Source: Nemopilema nomurai (lineage: Eukaryota > Cnidaria > Scyphozoa > Rhizostomeae > Rhizostomatidae). Taken from it: DNA of 64,000 nt. The DNA lies in NCBI GenBank assembly GCA_003864495.1, contig ML133387.1, positions 42,634-106,633 on the forward strand, in the 5' to 3' direction. Shown here piece after piece: positions 1 to 11,317 of this stretch. The notes under the pieces were generated by a model, which saw only the letters and a program-made list of their open reading frames with translations, made no database searches and was not told where the DNA came from. The position numbers were made by a program, and so were the translations under genes. Every line of letters begins with the position of its first letter. The stretch's first letter is position 1.

Positions 1-3000
1 ATAGCCTTGCAAAATTGGTCAAAACTGATGGAAAATTCCGACCTTCTTTTCTACCATTGTCTTGTAGAGCAGGACAAGGGCAACCTATTGGTGTACTTGG
101 TTCAGCTCTTAGACGTGTATTTTGCAAGATATGAGTGTTTTTCGAAGTTGCCCCGTTTTCCGCAAAACTTCAAGGCTATAGCCTTGCAAAATTGGTCAAA
201 ACTGATGGAAAATTCCGACCTTTTTTCTACCATTGTCTTGTAGAGGAACAAGGGCAACCTAATTGTGTACCTGGTTCAGCTCTTAGTCGTGTGTTTTGCA
301 AGATATGAGTGTTTTTCGAAGTTGCCCCGTTTCCGCAAAACTTCAAGGCTACAGCCTTGCAAAATTGGTCAAAACTGATGGAAAATTCCGACCTTCTTTT
401 CTACCATTGTCTTGTAGAGCAGGACAAGGGCAACCTATTGGTGTACTTGGTTCCTCTTAGACGTGTATTTTGCAAGATATGAGTGTTTTTCGAAGTTGCC
501 CCGTTTCCGTAAAACGCCAAGGCTATAGCCTTGCAAAATTGGTCAAAACTGATGGAAAATTCCGACCTTCTTTTCTACCATTGTCTTGTAGAGCAGAACA
601 AGGGCAACCTATGTACTTGGTTCAGCTCTTAGACGTGTATTTTGCAAGATATGAGTGTTTTCGAAGTTGCCCCGTTTTCCGCAAAACGCCAAGGCTATAG
701 CCTTGCAAAATTGGTCAAAACTGATGGAAAATTCCGACCTTCTTTTCTACCATTGTCTTGTAGAGCAGAACAAGGGCAACCTATGGTGTACTTGGTTCAG
801 CTCTTAGACGTGTATTTTGCAAGATATGAGTTTTTTGAAGTTGCCCCGTTTTCCGCAAAACGCCAAGGCTATAGCCTTGCAAAATTGGTCAAAACTGATG
901 GAAAATTCCGACCTTCTTTTCTACCATTGTCTTGTAGAGCAGAACAAGGGCAACCTATTGGTGTACTTGGTTCAGCTCTTAGACGTGTATTTTGCAAGAT
1001 ATGAGTGTTTTTCGAAGTTGCCCCGTTTTCCGCAAAACGCCAAGGCTATAGCCTTGCAAAATTGGTCAAAACTGATGGAAAATTCCGACCTTCTTTTCTA
1101 CCATTGTCTTGTAGAGCAGAACAAGGGCAACCTATTGGTGTACTTGGTTCAGCTCTTAGACGTGTATTTTGCAAGATATGAGTGTTTTTCGAAGTTGCCC
1201 CGTTTTCCGCAAAACGCCAAGGCTATAGCCTTGCAAAATTGGTCAAAACTGATGGAAAATTCCGACCTTCTTTTCTACCATTGTCTTGTAGAGCAGAACA
1301 AGGGCAACCTATTGGTGTACTTGGTTCAGCTCTTAGACGTGTATTTTGCAAGATATGAGTGTTTTCGAAGTTGCCCCGTTTTCCGAAACGCCAAGGCTAT
1401 AGCCTTGCAAAATTGGTCAAAACTGATGGAAAATTCCGACCTTCTTTTCTACCATTGTCTTGTAGAGCAGAACAAGGGCAACCTATTGGTGTACTTGGTT
1501 CAGCTCTTAGACGTGTATTTTGCAAGATATGAGTTTTTTCGAAGTTGCCCCGTTTTCCGCAAAACGCCAAGGCTATAGCCTTGCAAAATTGGTCAAAACT
1601 GATGGAAAATTCCGACCTTCTTTTCTACCATTGTCTTGTAGAGCAGAACAAGGGCAACCTATTGGTGTACTTGGTTCAGCTCTTAGACGTGTATTTTGCA
1701 AGATATGAGTGTTTTCGAAGTTGCCCCGTTTTCCGCAAAACGCCAAGGCTATAGCCTTGCAAAATTGGTCAAAACTGATGGAAAATTCCGACCTTCTTTT
1801 CTACCATTGTCTTGTAGAGCAGAACAAGGGCAACCTTGGTGTACTTGGTTCAGCTCTTAGACGTGTATTTTGCAAGATATTAGTGTTTTTGAAGGTTGCC
1901 CCATCTTCCGTAAAACGCCAAGGCTACAGCCTTGTAAGAATGATCAAATCTGATGGAAAATTCCGACCTTGTTTTTCTACCAGTCTTGTAGAGCAGAACA
2001 AGGGCAACCTATTGGTGTACTTGGTTCAGCTCTTAGACGTGTATTTTGCAAGATATGAGTGTTTTTTAAGTTGCCCCGTTTTCCGTAAAACGCCAAGGCT
2101 ATAGCCTTGCAAAATTGGTCAAAACTGATGGAAAATTCCGACCTTCTTTTCTACCATTGTCTTGTAGCAGACAAGGGCAACCTATGGTGTACTTGGTTCA
2201 GCTCTTAGACGTGTATTTTGCAAGATATGAGTGTTTTTTGAAGTTGCCCCGTTTTCCGTAAAACGCCAAGGCTATAGCCTTGCAAAATTGGTCAAAACTG
2301 ATGGAAAATTCCGACCTTCTTCTACTTGTCTTGTAGAGCAGAACAAGGGCAACCTATTGGTGTACTTGGTTCAGCTCTTAGACGTGTATTTTGCAAGATA
2401 TGAGTGTTTTCGAAGTTGCCCCGTTTTCCGCAAAACGCCAAGGCTATAGCCTTGCAAAATTGGTCAAAACTGATGGAAAATTCCGACCTTTTTCTACCAT
2501 TGTCTTGTAGAGCAGAACAAGGGCAACCTATTGGTGTACTTGGTTCAGCTCTTAGACGTGTATTTTGCAAGATATGAGTGTTTTCGAAGTTGCCCCGTTT
2601 TCCGCAAAACGCCAAGGCTATAGCCTTGCAAAATTGGTCAAAACTGATGGAAAATTCCGACCTTCTTTTCTACCATTGTCTTGTAGAGCAGAACAAGGGC
2701 AACCTATTGGTGTACTTGGTTCAGCTCTTCGACGTGTATTTTGCAAGATATGAGTGTTTTTGAAGTTGCCCCGTTTTCCGCAAAACGCCAAGGCTATAGC
2801 CTTGCAAAATTGGTCAAAACTGATGGAAAATTCCGACCTTCTTTTCTACCATTGTCTTGTAGAGAACAAGGGCAACCTATTGGTACTTGGTTCAGCTCTT
2901 AGACGTGTATTTTGCAAGATATGAGTGTTTTTTAAGTTGCCCCGTTTTCCGTAAAACGCCAAGACTATAGCCTTGCAAAATTGGTCAAAACTGATGGAAA

Positions 3001-6000
3001 ATTCCGACCTTCTTTTCTACCATTGTCTTGTAGAGCAGACAAGGGCAACCTATGGGTGTACTTGGTTCAGCTCTTAGACGTGTATTTTGCAAGATATGAG
3101 TGTTTTTTGAAGTTGCCCCGTTTTCCGCAAAACGCCAAGGCTATAGCCTTGCAAAATTGGTCAAAACTGATGGAAAATTCCGACCTTTTTCTACCATTTC
3201 TTGTAGAAGAACAAGGGCAACCTATTGGTGTACTTGGTTCAGCTCTTAGACGTGTATTTTGCAAGATATGAGTGTTTTTTGAAGTTGCCCCGTTTTCCGT
3301 AAAACGCCAAGGCTATAGCCTTGCAAAATTGGTCAAAACTGATGAAAATTCCGACCTTCTTTTCTACCATTGTCTTGTAGAGCAGAACAAGGGCAACCTA
3401 TTGGTGTACTTGGTTCAGCTCTTAGACGTGTATTTTGCAAGATATGAGTGTTTTCGAAGTTGCCCCGTTTTCCGCAAAACGCCAAGGCTATAGCCTTGCA
3501 AAATTGGTCAAAACTGATGGAAAATTACCTTTTTTTACCATTGTCTTGTAGAGCAGAAAAGGGCAACCTATTGGTGTACTTGGTTCAGCTCTTAGACGTG
3601 TATTTTGCAAGATATGAGTGGTTTTCGCAATTGCCCCGTTTTCCGCAAAACGCAAGGACTATAGCCTTGCAAAATTGGTCAAAACTGATGGAAAATTCCG
3701 ACCTTCTTTTCTACCATTGTCTTGTAGAGCAGACAAGGGCAACCTATTGGTGTACTTGGTTCAGCTCTTAGACGTGTATTTTGCAAGATATGAGAGTTTT
3801 TTGAAGTTGCCCCGTTTTCCGTAAAACGCCAAGGCTATAGCCTTGCAAAATTGGTCAAAACTGATGGAAAATTCCGACCTTTTTTCTACCATTGTCTTGT
3901 AGAGCAGAACAAGGGCAACCTATTGGTGTACTTGGTTCAGCTCTTAGACGTGTATTTTGCAAGATATGAGTGTTTTCGAAGTTGCCCCGTTTTCCGCAAA
4001 ACGCCAAGGCTATAGCCTTGCAAAATTGGTCAAAACTGATGAAAATTCCGACCTTTTTCTACCATTGTCTTGTAGAGCAGAACAAGGGCAACCTATTGGT
4101 GTACTTGGTTCAGCTCTTAGACGTGTATTTTGCAAGATATGAGTGTTTTCGAAGTTGCCCCGTTTTCCGCAAAACGCAAGGCTATAGCCTTGCAAAATTG
4201 GTCAAAACTGATGGAAAATTCCGACCTTCTTTTCTACCATTGTCTTGTAGAGCAGAAAAGGGCAACCTATTGGTGTACTTGGTTCAGCTCTTAGACGTGT
4301 ATTTTGCAAGATATGAGTGTTTTTGAAGTTGCCCCGTTTTCCGCAAAACGCCAAGGCTATAGCCTTGCAAAATTGGTCAAAACTGATGGAAAATTCCGAC
4401 CTTCTTTTCTACCATTGTCTTGTAGAGCAAAACAAGGGCAACCTATTGGTGTACTTGGTTCAGCTCTTAGACGTGTATTTTGCAAGATATGAGTGTTTTT
4501 GAAGTTGCCCCGTTTTCCGTAAAACGCCAAGGCTATAGCCTTGCAAAATTGGTCAAAACTGATGGAAAATTCCGACCTTCTTTTCTACCATTGTCTTGTA
4601 GAGCAGGACAAGGGCAACCTATTGGTGTACTTGGTTCAGCTCTTAGACGTGTATTTTGCAAGATATGAGTGTTTTTTGAAGTTGCCCCGTTTTCCGTAAA
4701 ACGCCAAGGCTATAGCCTTGCAAAATTGGTCAAAACTGATGGAAAATTCCGACCTTTTTCTACCATTGTCTTGTAGAGCAGAACAAGGGCAACCTATTGG
4801 TGTACTTGGTTCAGCTCTTAGACGTGTATTTTGCAAGATATGAGTGTTTTTGAAGTTGCCCCGTTTTCCGCAAAACGCCAAGGCTATAGCCTTGCAAAAT
4901 TGGTCAAAACTGATGGAAAATTCCGACCTTCTTTCTACCATTGTCTTGTAGAGCAGAAAAGGGCAACCTATTGGTGTACTTGGTTCAGCTCTTAGACGTG
5001 TATTTTGCAAGATATGAGTGTTTTTCGAAGTTGCCCCGTTTTCCGTAAAACGCCAAGGCTATAGCCTTGCAAAATTGGTCAAAACTGATGGAAAATTCCG
5101 ACCTTCTTTTCTACTTTGTCTTGTAGAGCACAACAAGGGCAACCTATTGGTGTACTTGGTTCAGCTCTTAGACGTGTGTTTTGCAAGATATGAGTGCTTT
5201 TCGAAGTTGCCCCGTTTTCCGCAAAACGACAAGGCTATAGCCTTGCAAAATTGGTCAAAACTGATTGAAAATTCCGGCCTTTTTTCTACCATTGTCTTGT
5301 AGAACAGAACAAGGGCAACCTATTGGTGTACTTGGTTCAGCTCTTAGACGTATATTTTGCAAGATATGAGTGCTTTTCGAAGTTGCCCCGTTTTCCGCAA
5401 AATACCAAGGCTATAGCCTTGCAAAATTGTCAAAACTGATGGAAAATTCCGACCTTCTTTTCAACCATTGTCTTGTAGAGCAGAACAAGGGCAACCTATT
5501 GGTGTACTTGGTTCAGCTCTTAGACGTGTATTTTGCAAGATATGAGTGTTTTTGAAGTTGCCCCGTTTTCGCAAACGCCAAGGCTATAGCCTTGAAAATG
5601 GTCAAATCTGATGGAAAATTCCGACCTTCTTTTCTACCATTGTCTTGTAGAGCAAAACAAGGGCAACCTATTGGTGTACTTGGTTCAGCTCTTAGACGTG
5701 TATTTTGCAAGATATGAGTGTTTTGCGAAATTGCCCCGTTTTCCGCAAAACGCCAAGACTATAGCCTTGCAAAATTGGTCAAAACTGATGGAAAATTCCG
5801 ACCTTCTTTTCTACCATTGTCTTGTAGAGCAGGACGAAGGGCAACCTATGGTGTACTTGGTTCAGCTCTTAGACGTGTATTTTGCAAGATATGAGAGTTT
5901 TTGAAGTTGCCCCGTTTTCCGTAAAACGCCAAGGCTATAGCCTTGCAAAATTGGTCAAAACTGATTGAAAATTCCGACCTTTTTCTCTACCATTGTCTTG

Positions 6001-6733
6001 TAGAGCACAAACAAGGGCAACCTATTGGTGTACTTGGTTCAGCTCTTAGACGTGTATTTTGCAAGATATGAGTGTTTTTTGAAGTTGCCCCGTTTTCCGC
6101 AAAACGCCAAGGCTATAGCCTTGCAAAATTGGTCAAAACTGATGAAAATTCGACCTTTTTCTCTACCATTTTCTTTAGAACAGAACAAGGGCAACCTATT
6201 GGTGTACTTGGTTCAGCTCTTAGACGTGTATTTTGCAAGATATGAGTGCTTTTCGAAGTTGCCCCGTTTTCCGCAAAATACCAAGGCTATAGCCTTGCAA
6301 AATTGGTCAAGACTGATGAAAATTCCGACCTTTTTCTACCATTGTCTTGTAGAGCAGAACAAGGGCAACCTATTGGTGTACTTGGTTCAGCTCTTAGACG
6401 TGTATTTTGAAAGCTATGAGTTTTTTTCGAAGTTGCCCCGTTTTCTTCAAAACGCCAAGGCTATAGCCTTGCAAAATTTGTCAAAACTGATGGAAAATTC
6501 CAACCTTCTTTTCAACCATTGTCTTGTAGAGCAGAACAAGGGCAACCTATTGGTGTACTTGGTTCAGCTTTTAGACGTGTTATTTGCAAGATATGAGTGT
6601 TTTTTGAAGTTGCCCCGTTTTCTGCAAAGCGCCAAGGCTATAGCCTTGTAAAAATGGTCAAATCTGATTGAAAATTCCGACCTTCTTTTCTACCATTGTC
6701 TTGTAGAGCAGGACAAGGGCAACCTATTGGTGT
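1..6733. repeat. Tandem satellite array, unit about 176 bp, about 38 copies
   Basis: Head-to-tail copies of one unit fill the window from its first base to about 6733, so the array continues to the left. Measured distances between equivalent points are mostly 173-177 bp (for example 871, 1048, 1225, 1399 and 1575). Copies are highly similar and differ mainly by 1-3 base indels and scattered substitutions. Most units contain the perfect 16-bp palindrome CAAGGCTATAGCCTTG. Each also has a 10-bp inverted pair, ATTTTGCAAG and CTTGCAAAAT. Long open frames run through the array on both strands (up to 253 codons at 817-1578). They result from the sequence simply lacking stops, they shift frame with each indel, and I do not treat them as genes. 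The unit is about nucleosome length, as in many centromeric or heterochromatic satellites, but location on the chromosome cannot be seen here. Confidence 0.96.
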
Positions 6734-6735
6734 GC

Positions 6736-7190
6736 AGAGTTTTTGCTGAGAAATGACCACTTTAGCAAGATTATAGCCTTAGCATCTTTTAGAGTTTCAA
6801 GGCCGTTCTTGAAATATGAATATCTTTTGAAACACATTCTCTTTAATTGTAGATGATAATCTGAGCAATGAATTTTTGCTAAAAAATGACCGTTTTGCAA
6901 GGTTATAGCCTTATTGTTTTTTAGAGTTTCGAGGCCGTACTTAAAGTGTGCGTATCTTTTGAAAACGCGACCTATGGTGACCCGACTTTTATTAAAACGT
7001 TGCCAAACACATCCAATTTAATGGCAGTTAATAATCTGAGGAAACAGTTTTTTGCCAATAATTACGATTTTTGAAAAGTTATATCCTCAGCATTTTGTCG
7101 CATGCAGGCCGTCATTTAAATGTTTGTATCTTTTGAATTACGACGACCTACGATGACTCAATTTTCATTTTATATTCATTTATTAGCATT
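6736..7190. repeat. Three diverged repeat units flanking the satellite
   Basis: Three degenerate units follow the array, at about 6736-6867, 6868-7043 and 7044-7190. Each opens with a 'tttttgct/tttttgcc' block followed by 'aaatgacc' or a variant, then a 'ttatagcctta'-like block and later 'ggccgt...tatcttttgaa'. The second and third units are about 176 bp apart, the same spacing as the satellite. The block 'gcaaggttatagcctta' resembles the palindrome region of the satellite. They look like old relatives of the array at its decaying edge. Confidence 0.6.
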
Positions 7191-8498
7191 GTTTATTAAC
7201 TAATAAAAAATTTTGAGCTCGCTTTATTTTCACAAGGTTGTGGTAGGAAAAGTTGCGTCATGGTAGGCATGCGCTCGAGACTGCGGCGAGTAGACCTTAT
7301 ATACATAACAACCTGTTTACAATTCACTCAACCTGTTCTTTAGGTGCAGCTGGTTAGACATCGCGGTAGTAAGGCATCCAATAACAATCTTTATAGTTGG
7401 TGGTCATAAACAGCTGGAAGCAGGTTAGAGAGTAAATGTTTGCGATCCAATTTCAGTTGGCGAACAGTTTCAGCTTCACACCTTTCCTTGTTTTAAACAG
7501 TCACATTAAGAATATAAGATTTTACAAGGAATTTTTATTTCAATGGTGCCATATTTTTGATCAGCTTCAAGGACTAGTTTCTCAGTTTTAAATATTCTTT
7601 AATTAGTATACTGGTCATGCTTTGTGTTTGCTTACTTGTCACGGCGTTGGATTGAGCCCCTCCGAAGGGGGCATAAGGAAACAGAGCTGGCCCTCACATT
7701 TCTAATCTGTTTATGCTTGACTAGGACTTGGGAAACAACAACATGCAAAAAGAATCTGAGGGGAAAATTGTAGCAACTTAGCCGTTGTCATCGGGAATCA
7801 ATTTACAACAGGAACTTAATCAGTGAAGGCAACTTTCACAGTGACTGATAGATCAACTTTAATGTTCTGTCACATGGCATTTTTTTAACAATCTGAGAGG
7901 ACTTAGAAATCAAATGAAAAAAATGAACTGTATCGTGCTTTCAGCGATCTCTTAATGAATGATTGGAAGTTGTTTTTGTTAAGGTTTCATTTTAAAGAGA
8001 AACCCTCTATTTTTCTGCAGGGAAATCAGGCTACAACTTTGCTAAAAATCTGGCTAAACTGTCAGTTGTACGATTTGTAGAAACCTCATTTCCTTTGCAT
8101 TGTTTAGTTGCGCAACTGCAACCTGTTTCACTCGCTGAAGCCCCGTCCCGATGTCATATGAACACAAACGGATACTCCAGAGAAATAGGCGGATTGTCAT
8201 TTACTTTGAGAACGCAACGCGAATGACATAAACTGTACCTTCAATGTGTCATCGAATTAGATTCGTAAACAAGATTGTTGGTGTGATCTGCGATGTACCT
8301 TTCAGAGATGTTACTTAGTGCCAGGAGCATGAAACTCTAGAACCCACTGCCAATCCCCCGGCGAAGCCGGAAGGGGTTTTACTAAGAGTTCCGTCTTTTG
8401 CCTGAAGCAAAATCTCGTTTCATTTATTGAGAAGTGGTTTCGAACAAGCAGACGAAGTTGGATTTCAGAGAAAGAAAGATAATCAAAGGTTGAAGAAA
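7191..8498. other. Intergenic region upstream of the Kazal gene
   Basis: I see no convincing coding exon here. The stretch must hold the promoter and 5' UTR of the Kazal gene that starts at 8499, but no clear core promoter element can be fixed. Two short GC-rich hairpins stand out: one at about 7656-7672 (arms CCCCT/AGGGG) and one at about 8357-8370 (CCGGC, loop GAA, GCCGG). Confidence 0.5.
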
Positions 8499-9794
8499 AT
8501 GAAATACCTGTTGGGTGTAGTGCTTCTCTTCTACACGCTTGCTTCATTGTGCAATGGTAGGTTTACATTCGTTTTATCGACTGGGCTGGACTGAACTTGC
8601 ATTTAAACAAAACATTTGGCGGAGGGGGAATAAAATGTTATATAGGAGTAAGAATGGACTTTCCAGAACTCTAGTCGGGTCCTTTCTTTTATGTACGTAG
8701 CTTCGCCAAAGGGACAGCTTTTGAAATCCTGCTTAAATGGCGCTTAAACTTTATTGTTCGATTGCGTTTTTTCAATACACTCAAATTCCGGCATGCTTGA
8801 GCACTTTTGGCCCAACTCGAGGGACTTTGTTTCTTCGAGAGGTAGAGTTCAACCACCTAAACCCACACCTGAAAACAATGACAATATTTTGCATTGTGAA
8901 ATACCCGAAAAACATATTTCTATAAGCAGCGATAAAACCTAACGGGAAATAAAGGGAAAAAACTGGAAAATGTGTATCTTAAGCGAAACACAATTTTAAG
9001 AAGTCAACACGTATTGCTAATAGATGGTTGCCCTGCATTCACGAGCCTAAATATTTGTGAGAATGCATTTCAAGCAAGGGGGCCTAAACACGATAAGAGG
9101 CAAATTCACTGCATCATATTTATAAGCCAAAAAGCAAGGGGTAACAAAAGATTGATCGTCCCTTAGAGCAAAGGCGATGGAACACAATACCAAATTTCTT
9201 CCCACGGTTTCACGGTTGTTTTAGAAACTATGCTTCTAGGCAAATTCACTTGACTGTCAATCGTGAGATGTTGATGACTTTTCCCTTGAGGAAAAATATT
9301 CTGATGGCGGGAAAATTATTATGGTACTCAGGATAAAGTCGACCTATCCAGTCTTGCAAACTAGAATAATCATTTTTATCTTGGAAAGATAGGGGAACCA
9401 TAGCCCTTGACCATCTCCCAGTCGTGTAGCCATGCACTTAAGTATAGCGGTTACTTGGTGTTTATTTGGTGTGAGGCCCTGCAAATGTTTGTTTATACGT
9501 GGTGTCTGAATTATTAAGAGCAGATTACGTAAGCTTGAATGCAACTATAATGCATCTTTATCTTCTTTTCAAGCAATGCCAAAGGAAGAGGTTGGACACA
9601 AGTGTGATAGAGGGTGTCCATTTATATACAGACAGGTTTGTGGGAGTGATGGAGTGACGTATGACAACAGATGCTTGCTGAAAATTGCAGCATGCAAAGC
9701 AAACAAGAGAATTTTTGTGGTGAAAAAGGGCCTTGCTGAGTTGATGCACCAAATATTTTTGGTGAAAGACATTCTTGGAAGCTATCGCTTGTAA
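8499..9794 (+). CDS. Secreted Kazal-type serine protease inhibitor, two exons (C-terminus apparently frameshifted)
   Basis: Exon 1 is 8499-8556 and exon 2 is 9574-9794. The donor is GTAGGT at 8557; the acceptor is a T-rich tract ending in AAG before 9574. Phase 1 joins cleanly and gives 92 residues. Residues 1-20 (MKYLLGVVLLFYTLASLCNA) are a signal peptide, so the product should be secreted. A single Kazal domain follows: C-x3-C, then VCGSDGVTYDN, then C-x6-C. This form with few residues between the first two cysteines resembles the compact non-classical Kazal inhibitors of sea anemones; the family blocks serine proteases such as elastase or trypsin. Only five of six expected cysteines are read. 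The sixth Cys codon and a stop lie one frame away at 9734-9739, so one base seems to be missing just before them, and the frame runs on for about 17 unrelated residues. This is either an assembly error or a real mutation. A polyadenylation signal lies at 9989. Confidence 0.85.
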
Positions 9795-9988
9795 CAAAAA
9801 TAATTTTGAAGCTGTAAAATGTCGTTGTCTATGCTCTCTTTTGTTTCAAATTACTGCACATGAAATACTTTTATGGAGTTCGATGAACTTTACTATGGCC
9901 TGCTTGTTGCAATGTAAGGACACCTGCCTAAAAGATTACTAAATATACCATTAGCAACTTTGTTATAATTGATATATTTGCAGCTTTT

Positions 9989-9994
9989 AATAAA
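9989..9994 (+). terminator. Polyadenylation signal AATAAA of the Kazal gene
   Basis: A canonical AATAAA lies 195 bases after the stop codon as read, within the AT-rich 3' flank. Its spacing suits the 3' end of the Kazal transcript. Transcript data would be needed to place the cleavage site. Confidence 0.5.
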
Positions 9995-11317
9995 ACTCAA
10001 AGCAAGACCTATTTGGCAAAAATGAGATTATTTTCAAGCTCTACGAGAGATTTTGCATTTGCCAAATAACACACATTTTATGAGAATTTTTTGCCATGCC
10101 TCAATATTCTTAAAATTATTCTTGCCCTACACAAGGAGCAAATTCGCCATAAGATCGAAGAAAAATATTAATCCTTTTTATGAGTATCTTCATCACAAAT
10201 TACTCACAGAGCGAACGAGTGTTTATATATAAATCCGACATTATCATATATAATTTAAACAGACCCACGTGCAATATCCGTGAGGGAGAAAACGGAGCAC
10301 AAAAAAATAATTCACATATCTTTCAGGATAAACTTTTCATTCCTTGCATTTCTAATATTGCATAAAAAATTAATAATCTCTACATTACAGCATTATATTG
10401 GAGGCATTCGAACTCAACCAACCTAAGCATGCTCTAGAGTGAAGTTGCAAGACTTGGAAGATTCTGCTACAAATATTTTCAAACAAAAAGAGACCCCGGC
10501 AGGCTTACAAAAATAAGAAATTTGAAGATAGTGCGTACAGAAAACTTATGAAAAGAAAATATATGAAATATATAACGTATGAAGAAAAATGTTTGGGTTA
10601 AGGAATCTTTTCCCATCATCTGAAGCCAAGTATTGTGCTTTACAAAATAGGAATGCAATTTCAATAAATAAGTTTTATACGGCACAAACTTCACAATACG
10701 TTCAAGGACACAATCATTGTTCGCGGTATAATTCCCTGGATACAGCCAAGTTTTATTCTCAGGACAGCAAAATCCTTGAATTGTTGCAGAACTGACAGCC
10801 GGACACACTCTAGATATTGTTGTAAGCGACTGATTAAATGTTATTCATACTCTGATTAGAGCCATGAAGAGCATGCCATTGGGTAGAGATTAAATGCACA
10901 GCATGAATTCACTGAAGTGCCAAAGTTTAATCTGTATCAGATTGAAATGCGAACTATTGCAATATGTAGAGCTATAGTGGTTGGAGATGCGGTTGAGAAC
11001 GAAAGCTCTAAAAGAATTATAAACAATGAAGTGTGGTCGAAGACAAAAGTAAAGAGCTTTAACAAAATATTACACCAAAGTAAATGACGTCAATGTGAAT
11101 GTATAAATAACAGAAAGGAATACCCCGTCATGATGGTGTGACATAAATACATGAATTAAACGTCAAAACAAAGCAGCCCTCGGGTCCAATTAAACAAGAA
11201 CCAGACGCACATATGCGGAAATGACGTATTTTTCGCGAGGACGAACATCTAAGTCTCTACTACCCACATCGGGGAATTAAAGTGTTCATCCACGGGCACG
11301 AATTAAAGGAAAATAAT
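9995..11317. other. Intergenic/3' flanking region between the Kazal and tetraspanin genes
   Basis: The two genes converge here. Part of it is likely tetraspanin 3' UTR, since that gene ends at 11318 on the minus strand. The region has one fragment of a dispersed repeat (about 10095-10155). A minus-strand open frame at 10479-10808 contains a cysteine-rich stretch near its start but shows no splice context or family I recognise. No other gene is supported. Confidence 0.5.
10095..10155 (+). repeat. Dispersed repeat fragment (copy 1)
   Basis: The stretch reading 'attattcttgccctacacaa' and onward to 'aaattcgcc' matches, with changes, a block near 60410-60455. A reverse-strand copy occurs near 26040-26090. 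This is a short interspersed family of unknown type. Confidence 0.5.

Noticed and set aside
817..1578. 253-codon open frame within the satellite array, and many shorter ones
   Set aside because: The frame follows the 177-bp repeat, breaks at each indel, and equally long frames exist in other phases and on the other strand. It is repeat sequence, not a gene.
10479..10808. Minus-strand frame with a cysteine-rich start downstream of the tetraspanin
   Set aside because: It likely lies in 3' untranslated or intergenic DNA, its second half is low-complexity hydrophobic, and no splice sites support it.
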